Source: Opitutaceae bacterium (GTDB taxonomy: Bacteria > Verrucomicrobiota > Verrucomicrobiia > Opitutales > Opitutaceae). Taken from it: a stretch of 47,382 nt of DNA. The notes below the pieces were generated by a model that did no database searches, was not told the origin of the DNA, and saw only the letters and a list, made by a program, of their open reading frames with translations. The stretch is from assembly GCA_014879845.1 (NCBI GenBank), contig JACSRI010000234.1, positions 1 through 47,382 of the forward strand, in the 5' to 3' direction. A program made the translations under genes and the position numbers. Shown piece by piece: positions 26,093 through 35,989 of the stretch (positions within the stretch are counted from its first letter, which is position 1; every line of letters begins with the position of its first letter).

Positions 26093-28462
26093 TCACGCGG
26101 CCGACGGGCACTCGCCGGGCGGCGGTTCGTCCTTGCGGCGGTGGTGACGATAGAGCCACCGCGCGATGGCCGGCAGCAGGATGATCGCGCCCAGCATGTT
26201 CAGGAGGAACATGAAGGTGAGCAGGATGCCCATGTCCGCCTGGAACTTCAGATCGGAGAAGACCCACATGCCCACGCTCGCGGCGAGCGTCACGCCGGTG
26301 AAGATGATCGCCGTGCCCGATACGGCGTAGGCCTCGAGCATCGCCTCCTCGAGGAAGAGCCCGCGCCTCAGGGCCTCCTCGAGGCGCGAGTAGAGATAGA
26401 TGCCGTAGTCGACGCCGATGCCGACCCCGAGGGCGGCGACGGGCAGGGTGTGCACCTTCAACCCGATCCCGAGGTAGACCATGAGCGCGTTCGCGAGCAG
26501 CGAGACGAGCGCGAGCGGCGCGATGATGCACAGCGTTGCCCGCCACGAGCGGAAGGTCAGCCAGCACAGCGTGATCGTCGTGCCGAAGACCCAGTAGAGG
26601 ATCGGATACTGCGCGCTCTTAACCACCTCGTTGGTCGCGGCCATCACGCCGCTGTTGCCGGTGGCGAGACGGAACTTCACGCGGGGATTGCCGTGCGAGG
26701 TGGAGAACTCCTGCACGACCTTGATCACGCGCTTGATCGTGTCGGCCTGGTGGTCGGTGAGGTAGACGTAGATCGGAAGGACGCTCGCGTCGGCGTTGAG
26801 CAGGCCGGTGGCGGTCTCGATCGGGGAGACGGTGAGCGCGAGCGTCTCGGACTGGCGCGGGAGCATGCGCCACTTGAGCGCGCCCTCGTTCCAGCCGGCG
26901 TTGATCACCTTGGCCGCGGTGGCGATGCTCATCACGGACTGCACGCCCTCGACGTTGCGCAGGCGCCACTCGAGCTGGTCCATCGTGCGCATGACGTCGT
27001 ATTCGACGCAGCCGTTTGGCACCGTCTCGGTGATGACCGTCAGGATGTCGACCCCGATGGAGAACTTCGAGGTGATGACCGCGGTGTCGTGGTTGTAGCG
27101 GGAATTTGGCCGGAGCTCAGGCACGCCGGCCGAGACGTCGCCGATCTGGATCTGGTTCGACTTCCAGAGGGCGAACCCGAACAGGCCGATGGCGAACGCG
27201 ATGATCCACAGCGCGGGTGCCGGGTGGGTGACCCGGTCGAGTCGGCGCCACAGCGGCGCGAGCTGGCGCGCACGCAAACGCAGCCGGGGCGCGTAGTCCT
27301 CCGGGAGCCGCACGAACGAAAGCACCACGGGCAGCAGGAACAGGTTCGTGAAGATGATCATCGCCACGCCGATGCTGGCGGTGATGGCGAGCTCGCGGAT
27401 GATGCCGACGTCGATGAGGAAGAGCGTGAGGAACCCGATCGTGTCGGTCAGCAGAGCCAACCCTCCTGGGACGAGCAGCTGGCGAAACGCCATCCGCGCC
27501 GCCTCGATGTTGGAGTGGCCGTGGAAGACCGGCTCGCGGTAGGCGCGGATCATCTGCACGCCGTGGCTCACGCCGATGGCGAAGATGAGGAAGGGCAGGA
27601 GGATCGACATCGGATCGATGCCGAAGCCGATGAGCGGGATGACGCCGAGCTGCCAGACCACCGCGATGATCGCGCACACCAACGGGATGATGGTGAACCG
27701 CCAGGACTGGGCGAAGAGCCGCACCATGAAGGCCGTGAGCAGGACGGAGACGCCGAAGAACATCGCCACGCCGCGCGCGCCGTCGCTCACGTCGCCGATC
27801 ACCTTGGCGAACCCGATGATGTGCACGGTGAACCTGTCGGCGCCGTGCCGCGCGAGGAGTTTTTCGCGCACCTCGGTCTCGAGGTGCCGCGCCACCGCGA
27901 TGTAGTCGAGCCGCGCACCGGTGGTGGGATTGATCTCGAGAAGCTGGGCCGAGACGATCGCGCCGGTGAAGTCGTTGGAGACGAGCTGGCCGAGCTTGCC
28001 GGACTTGATGATGTTCTCGCGCACCTTCGCGAGCCCCTCGGGCGTCGGCTGAAAGTCGGCCGGCACGACGTTGCCGCCGGCGAAGCCGTCCTCCAGCACC
28101 TCGACGAAACGCACGTTCGGGGTGAGGATCGACGTGACCGAGGCGCGATCGACGCCCGGCACGTAGAACACATCCTCGGTCAACTCGCGCAGCGCCGCGA
28201 AAAACTCCGGCGTGAACATGTCGCCGTCCTTCGCCACCAGCGCGATGATCACGCGGTTGGCGCCGCCGAACTGCTCCTGGTACTGCAGGAACGTGCGGAT
28301 GAACTCGTGTTGCAGCGGCAGCTGCTTCTGGAACCCGGCGTCGATGCGCAGGCGCGAGGCCGACCAGCCCATGAAGACGGTGGTCGCGATGAACAGCGCG
28401 AGGAACAACCGGCGGTTCCGGAAGACGAGATCCTCGACAAAGCGGGTGAGGCGTTCGGTCAC
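26093..28462 (-). CDS. RND superfamily permease (MmpL/HAE-3-like) of the DUF1302-DUF1329 cassette
   Basis: Inner-membrane RND transporter of the shorter MmpL/HAE-3 type, 789 aa. One N-terminal helix precedes a first periplasmic loop, then five helices, a second loop and five more, ending in a basic tail. The internal repeat is visible in LPFLIFAIGVSHGVQMI and LPVAALGVGIGVDYGIYLYSRLEEAL. Such permeases move lipids or hydrophobic molecules; it is distinct from the drug pump at 14.7-22.2 kb. The start is uncertain. GTG at 28462 leaves 7 nt after the propeller gene and fits homologue length (VTERLTRFVEDLVFRNRR), whereas ATG at 28510 would overlap that gene by 41 nt. It is the last large gene of the four-gene cassette. 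Confidence 0.88.
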   Translation of the reverse strand: MTERLTRFVEDLVFRNRRLFLALFIATTVFMGWSASRLRIDAGFQKQLPLQHEFIRTFLQYQEQFGGANRVIIALVAKDGDMFTPEFFAALRELTEDVFYVPGVDRASVTSILTPNVRFVEVLEDGFAGGNVVPADFQPTPEGLAKVRENIIKSGKLGQLVSNDFTGAIVSAQLLEINPTTGARLDYIAVARHLETEVREKLLARHGADRFTVHIIGFAKVIGDVSDGARGVAMFFGVSVLLTAFMVRLFAQSWRFTIIPLVCAIIAVVWQLGVIPLIGFGIDPMSILLPFLIFAIGVSHGVQMIRAYREPVFHGHSNIEAARMAFRQLLVPGGLALLTDTIGFLTLFLIDVGIIRELAITASIGVAMIIFTNLFLLPVVLSFVRLPEDYAPRLRLRARQLAPLWRRLDRVTHPAPALWIIAFAIGLFGFALWKSNQIQIGDVSAGVPELRPNSRYNHDTAVITSKFSIGVDILTVITETVPNGCVEYDVMRTMDQLEWRLRNVEGVQSVMSIATAAKVINAGWNEGALKWRMLPRQSETLALTVSPIETATGLLNADASVLPIYVYLTDHQADTIKRVIKVVQEFSTSHGNPRVKFRLATGNSGVMAATNEVVKSAQYPILYWVFGTTITLCWLTFRSWRATLCIIAPLALVSLLANALMVYLGIGLKVHTLPVAALGVGIGVDYGIYLYSRLEEALRRGLFLEEAMLEAYAVSGTAIIFTGVTLAASVGMWVFSDLKFQADMGILLTFMFLLNMLGAIILLPAIARWLYRHHRRKDEPPPGECPSAA

Positions 28463-28469
28463 GCGGAAA

Positions 28470-29450
28470 TCAGGGCTGGGGAAGAGGGATGGTGCGGACG
28501 CCGGCATCACCGACGCAGACCACCGACGCGGGCGAGCCGATCAGCTCGGCGGTGGCGGTCAGCCCGCTCGCGGGCCCCATGGAAAACGTAGTGCCGCCAT
28601 CGCGACTCAGGAAGATCCGGCCGCCCGCGCCCGAGAGGACGATCGTGCCGGGAGCGACCTCGGCGGCGGTGGCAAGCAATCCGTTGAAATCGATCGCCGC
28701 CGGCGTCCACGTGGCGCCGCGGTCGTCGCTCACGAACACGTGGCCGCGCAGGCCGTGCGCGAGGAGCCGCCCGGACGCGAGTTCGTGCAGGCCGTAGAAC
28801 GAGCCTTCATACGGGACTTCGAGTGGTTCCCACGTCTCGCCGCCATCGCCGGACGACGCGAGCGTGCCGGCCTCGGCCGCGAGGTAGAGCGTGCCCGAGG
28901 CGCCGGCGGTGAGGCGGTTGATGTGCATGTCCTCATCGAGCGCCGGGTGCCGTTCCCACGTCGCACCCGCGTCGCGAGAAAGGAAATACAGCCCATAGGC
29001 CCCACCGGCGAGCACGCGCCCGTCGGGGAGCGCGAGCAGGTCGAGAAACGAATCCTCAGTCGTCGTCGGCGCCGTCACACGCGACCAGGTCCGGCCGCCG
29101 TCGAGCGTGCCGAGGATCACCCCCTCATGCCCGGCGGCCCAGCCGCGCTGCGCGTCGGCGAAGGTGATGCAGGTCAGGATGCTCGAGACCGGCGACGGCG
29201 CCTGGGTCCAAGTCGCGCCGGCGTCGTCGGAGGTGATGATGACGCCATGGACGCCGGCCGCGGCGAGGCGCGCACCGGCGCGGGTGATGTCGAGCAGCAG
29301 CGCGCGGTCCGGGAAGTGGACCTGCAACGCCGGTTGGTCGGCGGTCGTCGGCCCGGCCTGCTCCGCCGCGGTGCGGGCGGCCGGGGCGAGGCCGCACAGG
29401 AGCGCGGCCAGCGCGGAAGCGAGACAGCGGGCGACGCGCCGGGGAGGCAT
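28470..29450 (-). CDS. Secreted YCF48/BNR-type beta-propeller
   Basis: A 326-aa exported protein (signal peptide about residues 1-29, ending RTAAEQ) made of Asp-box repeats. Six copies of the S/T-x-D-x-G-x-T-W/F motif are seen: SDDAGATW, TLDGGRTW, SRDAGATW, SGDGGETW, SDDRGATW and SRDGGTTF. This matches the YCF48-related photosystem-assembly-factor-like family, whose non-photosynthetic members are periplasmic scaffolds. It lies between the DUF1329 gene and the RND permease gene, the same partnership known from proteobacterial DUF1302-DUF1329-RND clusters, so I infer a periplasmic assembly or docking role. It has no sialidase catalytic residues. The start is the ATG at 29448-29450, 24 nt after the DUF1329 stop. 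Confidence 0.85.
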   Translation of the reverse strand: MPPRRVARCLASALAALLCGLAPAARTAAEQAGPTTADQPALQVHFPDRALLLDITRAGARLAAAGVHGVIITSDDAGATWTQAPSPVSSILTCITFADAQRGWAAGHEGVILGTLDGGRTWSRVTAPTTTEDSFLDLLALPDGRVLAGGAYGLYFLSRDAGATWERHPALDEDMHINRLTAGASGTLYLAAEAGTLASSGDGGETWEPLEVPYEGSFYGLHELASGRLLAHGLRGHVFVSDDRGATWTPAAIDFNGLLATAAEVAPGTIVLSGAGGRIFLSRDGGTTFSMGPASGLTATAELIGSPASVVCVGDAGVRTIPLPQP

Positions 29451-29474
29451 CGAGCGGCGGGGACTCCTGGGAAC

Positions 29475-30830
29475 TCAGCGCACGCCTTCGCGACGCAGCG
29501 CGGCGGGGGTGAAGTCCTCGGAGGTCCGGCTGGCCTTGAAGTTGTACATCTTCGACTCGTTATCGAGCCCGATGGCGAGGTAGCGGCCGGCCACCAGGTC
29601 GGTGTGCACCTCGAGTGTGGTCCAGAACGTCGGCTCGTCGTAGTAGTTGATGCAGTGTCCCTCGGACACGCGCCAGATCTCGCCGCGCGAGTCATACTGG
29701 TCCACGACGAGGGCCTGCCAGCTATCCTCGTCGATGTAGAAGGTGCGGCGCGGATACAGGTGGGAGCTGCCGGTCTTGACCGTCGCCTCGACGACCCAGA
29801 CGCGGTGGAGCTCGTAGCGGGTCAGGTCCTGGTTGATGTGCAGGGGCGTGAGGATGTCCTTGTACTTCACCTTGTCGCTGTGCAGGCGGTAGGCGTTGTA
29901 GGGGACGATCATCTCCTGCTTGCCGACGAGTTTCCAATCGTAGCGGTCGATCGCGCCGCTGAACATGTCGAACTGGTCGGTCGTGCGCATGCCGTCGGAC
30001 GCCGTGCCGGGATTGTCGTAGGCGACATTGGGGGCGCGGCGCACGCGACGCTGGCCGGTGTTGTAGACCCAGGCGTTGCGCGGCTCGGCCACCTGGTTGA
30101 GTGTCTCGTGCACGAGCAGGATCGAGCCGGCGAGGCGCGCGGGCGAGAGCACCTCCTGGCGGAAGAAGAGGATCACGTTGTGGAGCGTCTCGGGCGTGAT
30201 GTCGGCGCGACTGTAGTTGACGAGGAACTCGTCGGCGAACTGCACGGGCACATAGGAGCCGTTGCGCGTGGGCGAGGCCTGGGCGATGTCGCGCGTCACG
30301 GCGATCCCGCGGTAGCGCAGCAGGTGGTTCCAGATCACCTCCTGGCCGTTCTGCGGGATCGGGAACGGGATGCCGACGAGCGCCTTGTCCACGCCGTTGC
30401 CGCCCTCCACGAGCTCGGCGGTCGTGGCGATCTTGCGGGTGGCCTCGTAGATGTAGGTCGGGACCGAGGCGCTGCGGCGCGTCGGGTAGACCGGGAGCCG
30501 GAACGAGCCCGGGTAGGCCTTGATCAGCGCCTGGATGCCGGCGGGCACTTGCGCGGCATGCTCGGCCAGGGTGTCGTTGGTGACGGTGAAGAGCGGCTTG
30601 TCGCCGGCGAATGGATCCGGGTGGTGCATGCCCGGCGTGTATCCGGCGGGCGGAGTCGTGATGCCTCCGGTCCACTCGGGGATCGTGCCGGCGGCGTTGC
30701 CGGCCTTCTCGGCGCCGAGCGGCGTCAGGTCGGCGCCGAGCCGGGCGGCCTGCTCGGCGGTGACGGCGGCATGGAGGGCCGCGGCCAGGCAAGTGCCGGC
30801 CGCGAGGGAAAGAAGCGAGCGGATGAACAT
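29475..30830 (-). CDS. DUF1329 family periplasmic protein
   Basis: A 451-aa exported protein with a signal peptide (residues 1-22, LAAGTCLAAALHAAV). Family landmarks include LGADLTPLGAEKAGNAAGTI, PEWTGGI, KPLFTVT, RNAWVYNTGQRRVRRAPN, YDNPGTASDGMRTTDQFDMF and RRTFYIDEDSWQALVVDQYD. DUF1329 proteins are predicted to be related to the lipoprotein/lipid carriers LolA and LolB, with a half-barrel that binds acyl chains; that is from family knowledge and is not visible directly. It lies between the outer-membrane DUF1302 gene (25 nt upstream) and the propeller gene. A GGAGAT sequence 8 nt before the ATG is a plausible ribosome binding site, unusual in this window. Confidence 0.9.
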   Translation of the reverse strand: MFIRSLLSLAAGTCLAAALHAAVTAEQAARLGADLTPLGAEKAGNAAGTIPEWTGGITTPPAGYTPGMHHPDPFAGDKPLFTVTNDTLAEHAAQVPAGIQALIKAYPGSFRLPVYPTRRSASVPTYIYEATRKIATTAELVEGGNGVDKALVGIPFPIPQNGQEVIWNHLLRYRGIAVTRDIAQASPTRNGSYVPVQFADEFLVNYSRADITPETLHNVILFFRQEVLSPARLAGSILLVHETLNQVAEPRNAWVYNTGQRRVRRAPNVAYDNPGTASDGMRTTDQFDMFSGAIDRYDWKLVGKQEMIVPYNAYRLHSDKVKYKDILTPLHINQDLTRYELHRVWVVEATVKTGSSHLYPRRTFYIDEDSWQALVVDQYDSRGEIWRVSEGHCINYYDEPTFWTTLEVHTDLVAGRYLAIGLDNESKMYNFKASRTSEDFTPAALRREGVR

Positions 30831-30855
30831 GGCGATGATCTCCAGGGAAGGTGGT

Positions 30856-32823
30856 TCAGAAGGAGTACTTGAACGTCGCGGAGACGAAGTCGCGATCGTT
30901 GAGGAGGTTCGCCTCCTTGGCGCCGAAATAGTTCACGTAGCGCAACTCGAAGCCCCAGGAGTTGAGGTAGGTGTACTCCGCGGCGAGCGTGAGCGACTTG
31001 CGCCCGTCGATGAAGTTGCCGAGCGGCAGCGGGGTGTTGCCACTCACATCATGGCTGAAGCCGATCGAGGGCGAGAGATTGCCGCCGAAGAGCACGTTGG
31101 TGTAGTCGAAGCGCGCGGCGAGCTGGTAGCCGGCGGAGAACTCGTCGGCGAACAACGAGGCCTCGGTCACCGGGATCGCGGCGTTGCCGGTGGCGGCCAT
31201 GGCGGCCGGGTCGCCGCCGGTGAAGGATCCCGAGCCGTCCATGCGCATCACATCCTGCGGAGGGAGGTCGGGCACCCAGGTGGCGCCAAGTTCGGCCACG
31301 AGCACCCACTGGTCGGCGCCAAGTAGGGAGCCGAAAACCTTGGTGCCGGTGACCTGGCCCTGCCAGACGTCCTTGCGCTTCCAGCCCTGGATGCGGGTGC
31401 CGTACTGGTTGGCGTAGTTGCCGAACTGGTTGTTGTTGCCGTAGGCGTCGCTGAGGGTGCCCAGCGCGGCGAAGAGCAGCTCCACATCGTCGCACTGGAG
31501 CGGCACCCCGGTCTTGTAGGAGACCTCGCCCTGGAGCGAGATGCCGGTGTTGCCGAGGTCGCTGTTGAAGCTGACGCCCAGCATATCGATGTCCTCGGGA
31601 TACTCGATCACGTAGCGGCCGGTGGCGGCGGCGTTGAGGAAACCGGTCGTGGTCGCGCCGCGGGTGATCGACTGCGCGGTCGGGTAGTAGGGCTGGAGGG
31701 CCGCAGGCAGGGCGCTCTGCGGGTAGCCGAGGAACGAGGCACCGAGGAGCGCGGTGATGCTCGCGGGCACCTGGGAGGCGGGAATGCCGCCGGCGATCAG
31801 GGCGGGGGCGAGGATTTGCGTCCCGAGCTGGCCGGCGATCGCCTGGATGTTGGTCGACATCTGTGCGCGCGTCTGAGTCGGTGTGATCGCGCTGATGAGC
31901 GGGAGTCGGCTGTGGTAGCTCACGTAATAGAGGCCGAACTCGGTGTTGCCGAGGCCCGGCGCGAGGATGCGCGCGGCGAGGCCGTACTGGCCGGAGTTGC
32001 CGGCTTCGCTGTTGGGACCGCGCGGGATTGCGCCGAAGCTGCTGCGGTCCGAGATGGGAGGCTGGCCGAAGCCGAGGTAAACGTTCTTGCCGCCGCGGCC
32101 GGCAAAATCGTTGGTGCTGAAATACGTGCCGGGCGGATCGATCTGCGTCTCGTCCCACACCAGCTGGTAGAACGCCTCGAGCGTGATGTTTTCCGAGATA
32201 CCGAGCGAGCCGGAGATCATCGGCACCGGCACGAGCGCCTCCTTGAGCTCGGCGCCCGGGACGCGCAGGCGGGCCACGTCGAGGGGGTTGATGACGTTGA
32301 TGCCGTTCTGGATGAACGTGCTCTCGCCCCAGCTCAGCACCTGCGAGCCCACGCGCAGGTCGAGCGGCATCTCGCCGAGCTCGAACTGGCCGGACACGAA
32401 GTAATCGAGCATGTCGAAATACGAGCCGACCTTGTCGAGCGCCTGGTCGGTGAGCGCGGTGCGCGCGCGGTCGCCGCGCATGTTCTCGATGTCGTAGAGA
32501 TACGTCGCGCGGGCGAAGGCGCGGAAGTTGTTATACTTGAGCTCGAGATCGCTCGTGCCTTTTGCCGCCAGCGAGTAGAGGCCGGCCTCGTAGTTGAGGT
32601 TTCCGTCGTCGGCGTTGACTGAATACTGGCGGCCCCCGTTGGCCACGCCGTAATAGTCCGGCGAAGGGTCCTGCAGGCGGAAACTGCCACCGAGCGAAAG
32701 TGTGGTGTCAAAGCTGCCGTCGACTGTCCCCAGGGTGAACTGGAACGCGGACAGCGACGTGGCCAGTGCCGCGCATGCGGTGGCGGAAGCGAGGACGGTG
32801 AACCGACGAACGTGGGCATTCAT
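30856..32823 (-). CDS. DUF1302 family outer-membrane beta-barrel protein
   Basis: A 655-aa exported protein, first gene of the cassette. It has a signal peptide (about residues 1-27, ALATSLSAFQF) and then alternating amphipathic strands rich in Tyr, Gly and Asn, such as DGSFDTTLSLGGSFRLQDP. Family-typical stretches are LDLRVGSQVLSWGESTFIQN and GINVINPLDVARLRVPGAELKEALVPV. The chain ends FVSATFKYSF, with the C-terminal Phe expected of BAM-inserted barrels. With DUF1329, the propeller and the RND permease it could span the whole envelope. The start ATG (32821-32823) has AGGAGG 13 nt upstream and a TTG start at 32856 is rejected. Confidence 0.88.
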   Translation of the reverse strand: MNAHVRRFTVLASATACAALATSLSAFQFTLGTVDGSFDTTLSLGGSFRLQDPSPDYYGVANGGRQYSVNADDGNLNYEAGLYSLAAKGTSDLELKYNNFRAFARATYLYDIENMRGDRARTALTDQALDKVGSYFDMLDYFVSGQFELGEMPLDLRVGSQVLSWGESTFIQNGINVINPLDVARLRVPGAELKEALVPVPMISGSLGISENITLEAFYQLVWDETQIDPPGTYFSTNDFAGRGGKNVYLGFGQPPISDRSSFGAIPRGPNSEAGNSGQYGLAARILAPGLGNTEFGLYYVSYHSRLPLISAITPTQTRAQMSTNIQAIAGQLGTQILAPALIAGGIPASQVPASITALLGASFLGYPQSALPAALQPYYPTAQSITRGATTTGFLNAAATGRYVIEYPEDIDMLGVSFNSDLGNTGISLQGEVSYKTGVPLQCDDVELLFAALGTLSDAYGNNNQFGNYANQYGTRIQGWKRKDVWQGQVTGTKVFGSLLGADQWVLVAELGATWVPDLPPQDVMRMDGSGSFTGGDPAAMAATGNAAIPVTEASLFADEFSAGYQLAARFDYTNVLFGGNLSPSIGFSHDVSGNTPLPLGNFIDGRKSLTLAAEYTYLNSWGFELRYVNYFGAKEANLLNDRDFVSATFKYSF

Positions 32824-33127
32824 GCGGGCAGGGATTCCTCCTGGTAACGGGTGCAACCAGCGTCACGGCACCTGGCGCCTGGATGGGTAGATGGATGGGG
32901 AGGAGCCGCGGGGCCGCGCGGCGGATTTCGTGCCGCGGAGCGTCGAAGCCGGACCGGACGACTGCAAGACCGAAACCCATGCGCAGGCGGGAGTTGTGCG
33001 AGACCTGGTGGCAACCAACGCCCGGGAAAACACACGCGTGGTGTTGCCCGGCCTCCGGCCGTGGCGATCTTGGGAGTTTCGTTTTTGCCGGCGCGCCCGC
33101 CGCGCGCCTTCATCCCACTCCATCACG
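32824..33127. other. Intergenic region between divergent DUF1302 and uvrA genes
   Basis: A 304-bp gap that must hold both promoters. The only specific element I can point to is the DUF1302 Shine-Dalgarno at 32837-32842. No convincing -35/-10 pair, SOS box (CTGT-N8-ACAG) or inverted repeat was found. The uvrA frame happens to stay open back to 32891, but that stretch is Arg/Ala-rich shadow sequence, not UvrA. Confidence 0.6.
32837..32842 (-). promoter_or_regulatory. Ribosome binding site of the DUF1302 gene
   Basis: AGGAGG on the minus strand, 13 nt before the ATG. It is one of the few full Shine-Dalgarno sequences in the window and supports the ATG at 32823. The spacing is longer than optimal. 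Confidence 0.6.
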
Positions 33128-35989
33128 ATGGCGGACACCGGACACATCCACATCAAGGGCGCGCGCGAGCACAACCTGAAGGACCTCGAGGTGCGCATCC
33201 CGCGCGGTCGCCTCGTCGTGATCACGGGCGTGAGCGGATCGGGCAAGTCGTCGCTGGCCTTCGACACGATCTACGCGGAGGGCTACCGCAAATACATGGA
33301 GAGCCTGTCCACGCAGGCCCGCCAGGCGCTCGAGCAATTGAAGCGGCCGGACGTGGACTTCATTCATGGACTCGCCCCTGTGCTCGCGATCGAGCAGCGC
33401 ACCGCCGGCGGTTCGCCGCGCAGCACGATCGCGACGGTGACGGAGATCGCCGACTACGCGCGCCTGCTCTGGGCGCTCGATGGCGTCGCGCACTGCCCGA
33501 AGGACGGCGCGCGCATCGTGCAGCAGACACTCGACAGCAGCGTGGAGAAAGTCCTCGCGCAGCCGCCGGGCACCCGCGCGATGCTGCTCGCCCCGTGGAT
33601 GACGGCGCGGCCGGCGGTACTGCGCGACGAGATCGACGGGCTGCGGCAACGCGGCTTTCAGCGCCTGCGCATCGATGGCGAGATCAAGTCCATCGACGAT
33701 CCGCGCCTCATCCCGACCGGGGTGAAGGAACTGCGCGTCGACCTCGTCGTCGACCGCATCGTGCTCGATCCGGGCCAGCGCGCCCGCGTGGCGGACTCGC
33801 TCGAACTCGCCTTCCGCGAGGGACGCGACCGTGCCATCGCGCTCGTGCAGGCGGCGAGCGGGCAGGGCGCATGGAGCGAGATCAACCTGAGCCGCAACCT
33901 CGCCTGCGAATCGTGCGGCGACGTCTTCGAGCCGCTCACGCCGCGGCACTTTTCCTTCAACACCGCCGACGGCGCCTGCCCGACCTGCGGTGGACTCGGC
34001 AAGCAGATGACCTTCGTCGAGGACCTCCTCGTGCCCGACCCGGACAAGTCGGTGCGCGAGGGTGCGCTCAAGCCGCTGCGCATCGGCGGCAAGGCCCTCA
34101 TCATCCGCCACAACGCGCTGCTCAAGCAACTGGCCGAGCAGCTGCCGTTCGACCCGGAAAAGCCCTGGCGCGAGCTTCCCCGCGAGACGCGTGACGCGCT
34201 CCTGCACGGCGCGGGCTCACGCGTATTCAGTCTTCGGGTGCGAGGGCGCGGCGCGGCGGAGGCGCAGGAGTTCCCCGGCATCATCGCGCTGCTCGACAAG
34301 GCGCGCCGCGACTCGACCAGCGACGGCTACCGGGCCCGGCTCACGGCGTTTCAGGCGACACGCGAGTGTCCGACCTGCCGCGGGGCGCGGCTGAGCCCCC
34401 GGAGCTCGGCCGTGCTCGTCGCAGGACAGTCGTTGCCGGACTTTCTCGCCTGCGACGTCGAGAGCGCGTTCGCATTCGTCGAGAGCCTGCCCGCTGGGGG
34501 CGCGGGTGGCTCCACGCGTGGTGAGGTGCTCGAGGGCATCCGACACCGCCTCGACTTCCTCCATCGCGTCGGCCTGGGGTATCTCACTCTCGATCGTGAA
34601 TACTCCACGCTCAGCGGCGGCGAGGCCCAGCGCGTGCGCCTCGCCACACAGCTCGGCATGGGGCTGGTCGGCGTCGTCTACGTGCTCGATGAGCCCAGCA
34701 TCGGCCTGCATCCCGCCGACAACCGAAACCTGATCCGTACGCTGCTCGAGCTGCGCGACCGCGGAAACTCGGTCATCGTGGTCGAGCACGACGAGGATAC
34801 CATGCTCGCCGCGGACCAGATCATCGAACTCGGGCCCGGGGCGGGTGAGGCCGGCGGGCGCCTGCTCTTTCAAGGGACGCCGAGCGAGATTTGCGACCTC
34901 GAGCGTTCGAAGTCCCGCACCGGCGCCTTCCTCGCGCGCGTGCAGCGGGTGCAGCGCGATGCGCGGCCGCGACGGCCCGATGATCGCTGGCTCACCGTTC
35001 GCGGCGCGCGCCAGCACAACCTGCACGACCTCGATGCCGCCTTTCCCGTCGGGCTGCTCACCTGCGTGACCGGTGTCTCCGGCTCGGGGAAGAGCACCCT
35101 CGTCAACGACATCCTCGCACAGGCCGCGGCGCGCAAGCTCAACGGCGCGATGACGATCCCCGGTGCCCATCGTGCGATCGAGGGGCTTGGCCACTTCGAG
35201 AAATGCGTGGTGGTCGACCAGGACCCGATCGGCCGCAGCCCGCGGTCGAATCCCGCGACCTACACCAAGCTCTTCGACCTCCTGCGCGACCTCTTCTCAA
35301 AATGCCCGCTGGCGAAAGTGCGCGGTTACAAGCCCGACCGATTCTCGTTCAACGCACGGGGCGGACGCTGCGAACGCTGCCAGGGCGACGGCGTCATCAA
35401 GCTCGACATGATGTTCATGAGCGACGCCTACACGGAGTGTCCGAGCTGTGGCGGCCGGCGCTACAATCGCGAGACGCTCGAGGTGCGCTACGCCGGGCGG
35501 AACATCGCTGAGGTGCTGGCCATGACCGTGAGCGAGGCGCGCGGCCTCTTCCGGCACGTGCCTCGCGTCATGGAGAAGCTGGATACGCTCCACGCCGTGG
35601 GCCTCGGCTACGTGCAACTCGGCCAGCCGGCCAACACGCTTTCCGGCGGCGAGGCCCAGCGCATCAAGCTCTCGCTCGAACTGAGCAAACGCCAGCAGGG
35701 CCAGACCCTCTACATCCTCGACGAACCCACGACCGGCCTGCACTGGGCTGACGTGCAAAACCTCGTCGACCTCCTCTTCAAGCTCCGCGACGCCGGCAAC
35801 ACCCTCATCGTGATCGAGCACAACCTCGATTTCATCGCGTTGGCGGATTGGATCATCGATCTTGGCCCGGGGGGAGGGCGCGACGGAGGAGCGATTGTCT
35901 ACTCCGGTCCGGTCGAGGGACTCAATGCGGCGACCGAGTCGAAGACCGGATGGGCGTTGCGCGCCTGGCTGGAGCGTTTGCCGCGGTGA
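33128..35989 (+). CDS. uvrA: Excinuclease ABC subunit A
   Basis: Damage-recognition ATPase of nucleotide excision repair, 953 aa, close to the usual 940. Two ABC ATPase halves are present. The first has Walker [15 protein letters not shown], signature [12 protein letters not shown] and Walker [14 protein letters not shown]. The second has [30 protein letters not shown] and [12 protein letters not shown]. The UvrB-binding and insertion regions (about 130-330) are retained, unlike the UvrA2 type. Zinc-module cysteines occur as CESC/CPTC, CPTC, and CERC-CPSC in [15 protein letters not shown]. The start is the ATG of [17 protein letters not shown] at 33128. It is monocistronic here; no LexA-type box was seen upstream. 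Confidence 0.96.
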   Translation: MADTGHIHIKGAREHNLKDLEVRIPRGRLVVITGVSGSGKSSLAFDTIYAEGYRKYMESLSTQARQALEQLKRPDVDFIHGLAPVLAIEQRTAGGSPRSTIATVTEIADYARLLWALDGVAHCPKDGARIVQQTLDSSVEKVLAQPPGTRAMLLAPWMTARPAVLRDEIDGLRQRGFQRLRIDGEIKSIDDPRLIPTGVKELRVDLVVDRIVLDPGQRARVADSLELAFREGRDRAIALVQAASGQGAWSEINLSRNLACESCGDVFEPLTPRHFSFNTADGACPTCGGLGKQMTFVEDLLVPDPDKSVREGALKPLRIGGKALIIRHNALLKQLAEQLPFDPEKPWRELPRETRDALLHGAGSRVFSLRVRGRGAAEAQEFPGIIALLDKARRDSTSDGYRARLTAFQATRECPTCRGARLSPRSSAVLVAGQSLPDFLACDVESAFAFVESLPAGGAGGSTRGEVLEGIRHRLDFLHRVGLGYLTLDREYSTLSGGEAQRVRLATQLGMGLVGVVYVLDEPSIGLHPADNRNLIRTLLELRDRGNSVIVVEHDEDTMLAADQIIELGPGAGEAGGRLLFQGTPSEICDLERSKSRTGAFLARVQRVQRDARPRRPDDRWLTVRGARQHNLHDLDAAFPVGLLTCVTGVSGSGKSTLVNDILAQAAARKLNGAMTIPGAHRAIEGLGHFEKCVVVDQDPIGRSPRSNPATYTKLFDLLRDLFSKCPLAKVRGYKPDRFSFNARGGRCERCQGDGVIKLDMMFMSDAYTECPSCGGRRYNRETLEVRYAGRNIAEVLAMTVSEARGLFRHVPRVMEKLDTLHAVGLGYVQLGQPANTLSGGEAQRIKLSLELSKRQQGQTLYILDEPTTGLHWADVQNLVDLLFKLRDAGNTLIVIEHNLDFIALADWIIDLGPGGGRDGGAIVYSGPVEGLNAATESKTGWALRAWLERLPR

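Noticed and set aside
25526-28591. 1021-aa plus-strand open frame, and similar long antisense frames across the window (for example 15015-16715, 18944-21652, 28212-30872, 37103-38527)
   Set aside because: They lie opposite genes with full family signatures, are built of Arg/His/Asp/Gly-rich shadow sequence without motifs, and arise from high GC content at third codon positions.
32891-33127. 79-residue N-terminal extension of UvrA from an ATG at 32891
   Set aside because: The added sequence is Arg/Ala-rich and unlike any UvrA; family similarity starts right after the ATG at 33128.
33128-35989. Classification as UvrA2 (paralogue lacking the UvrB-binding domain)
   Set aside because: The region between the first Walker A and the first zinc module has full length and the expected UvrB-binding and insertion segments.
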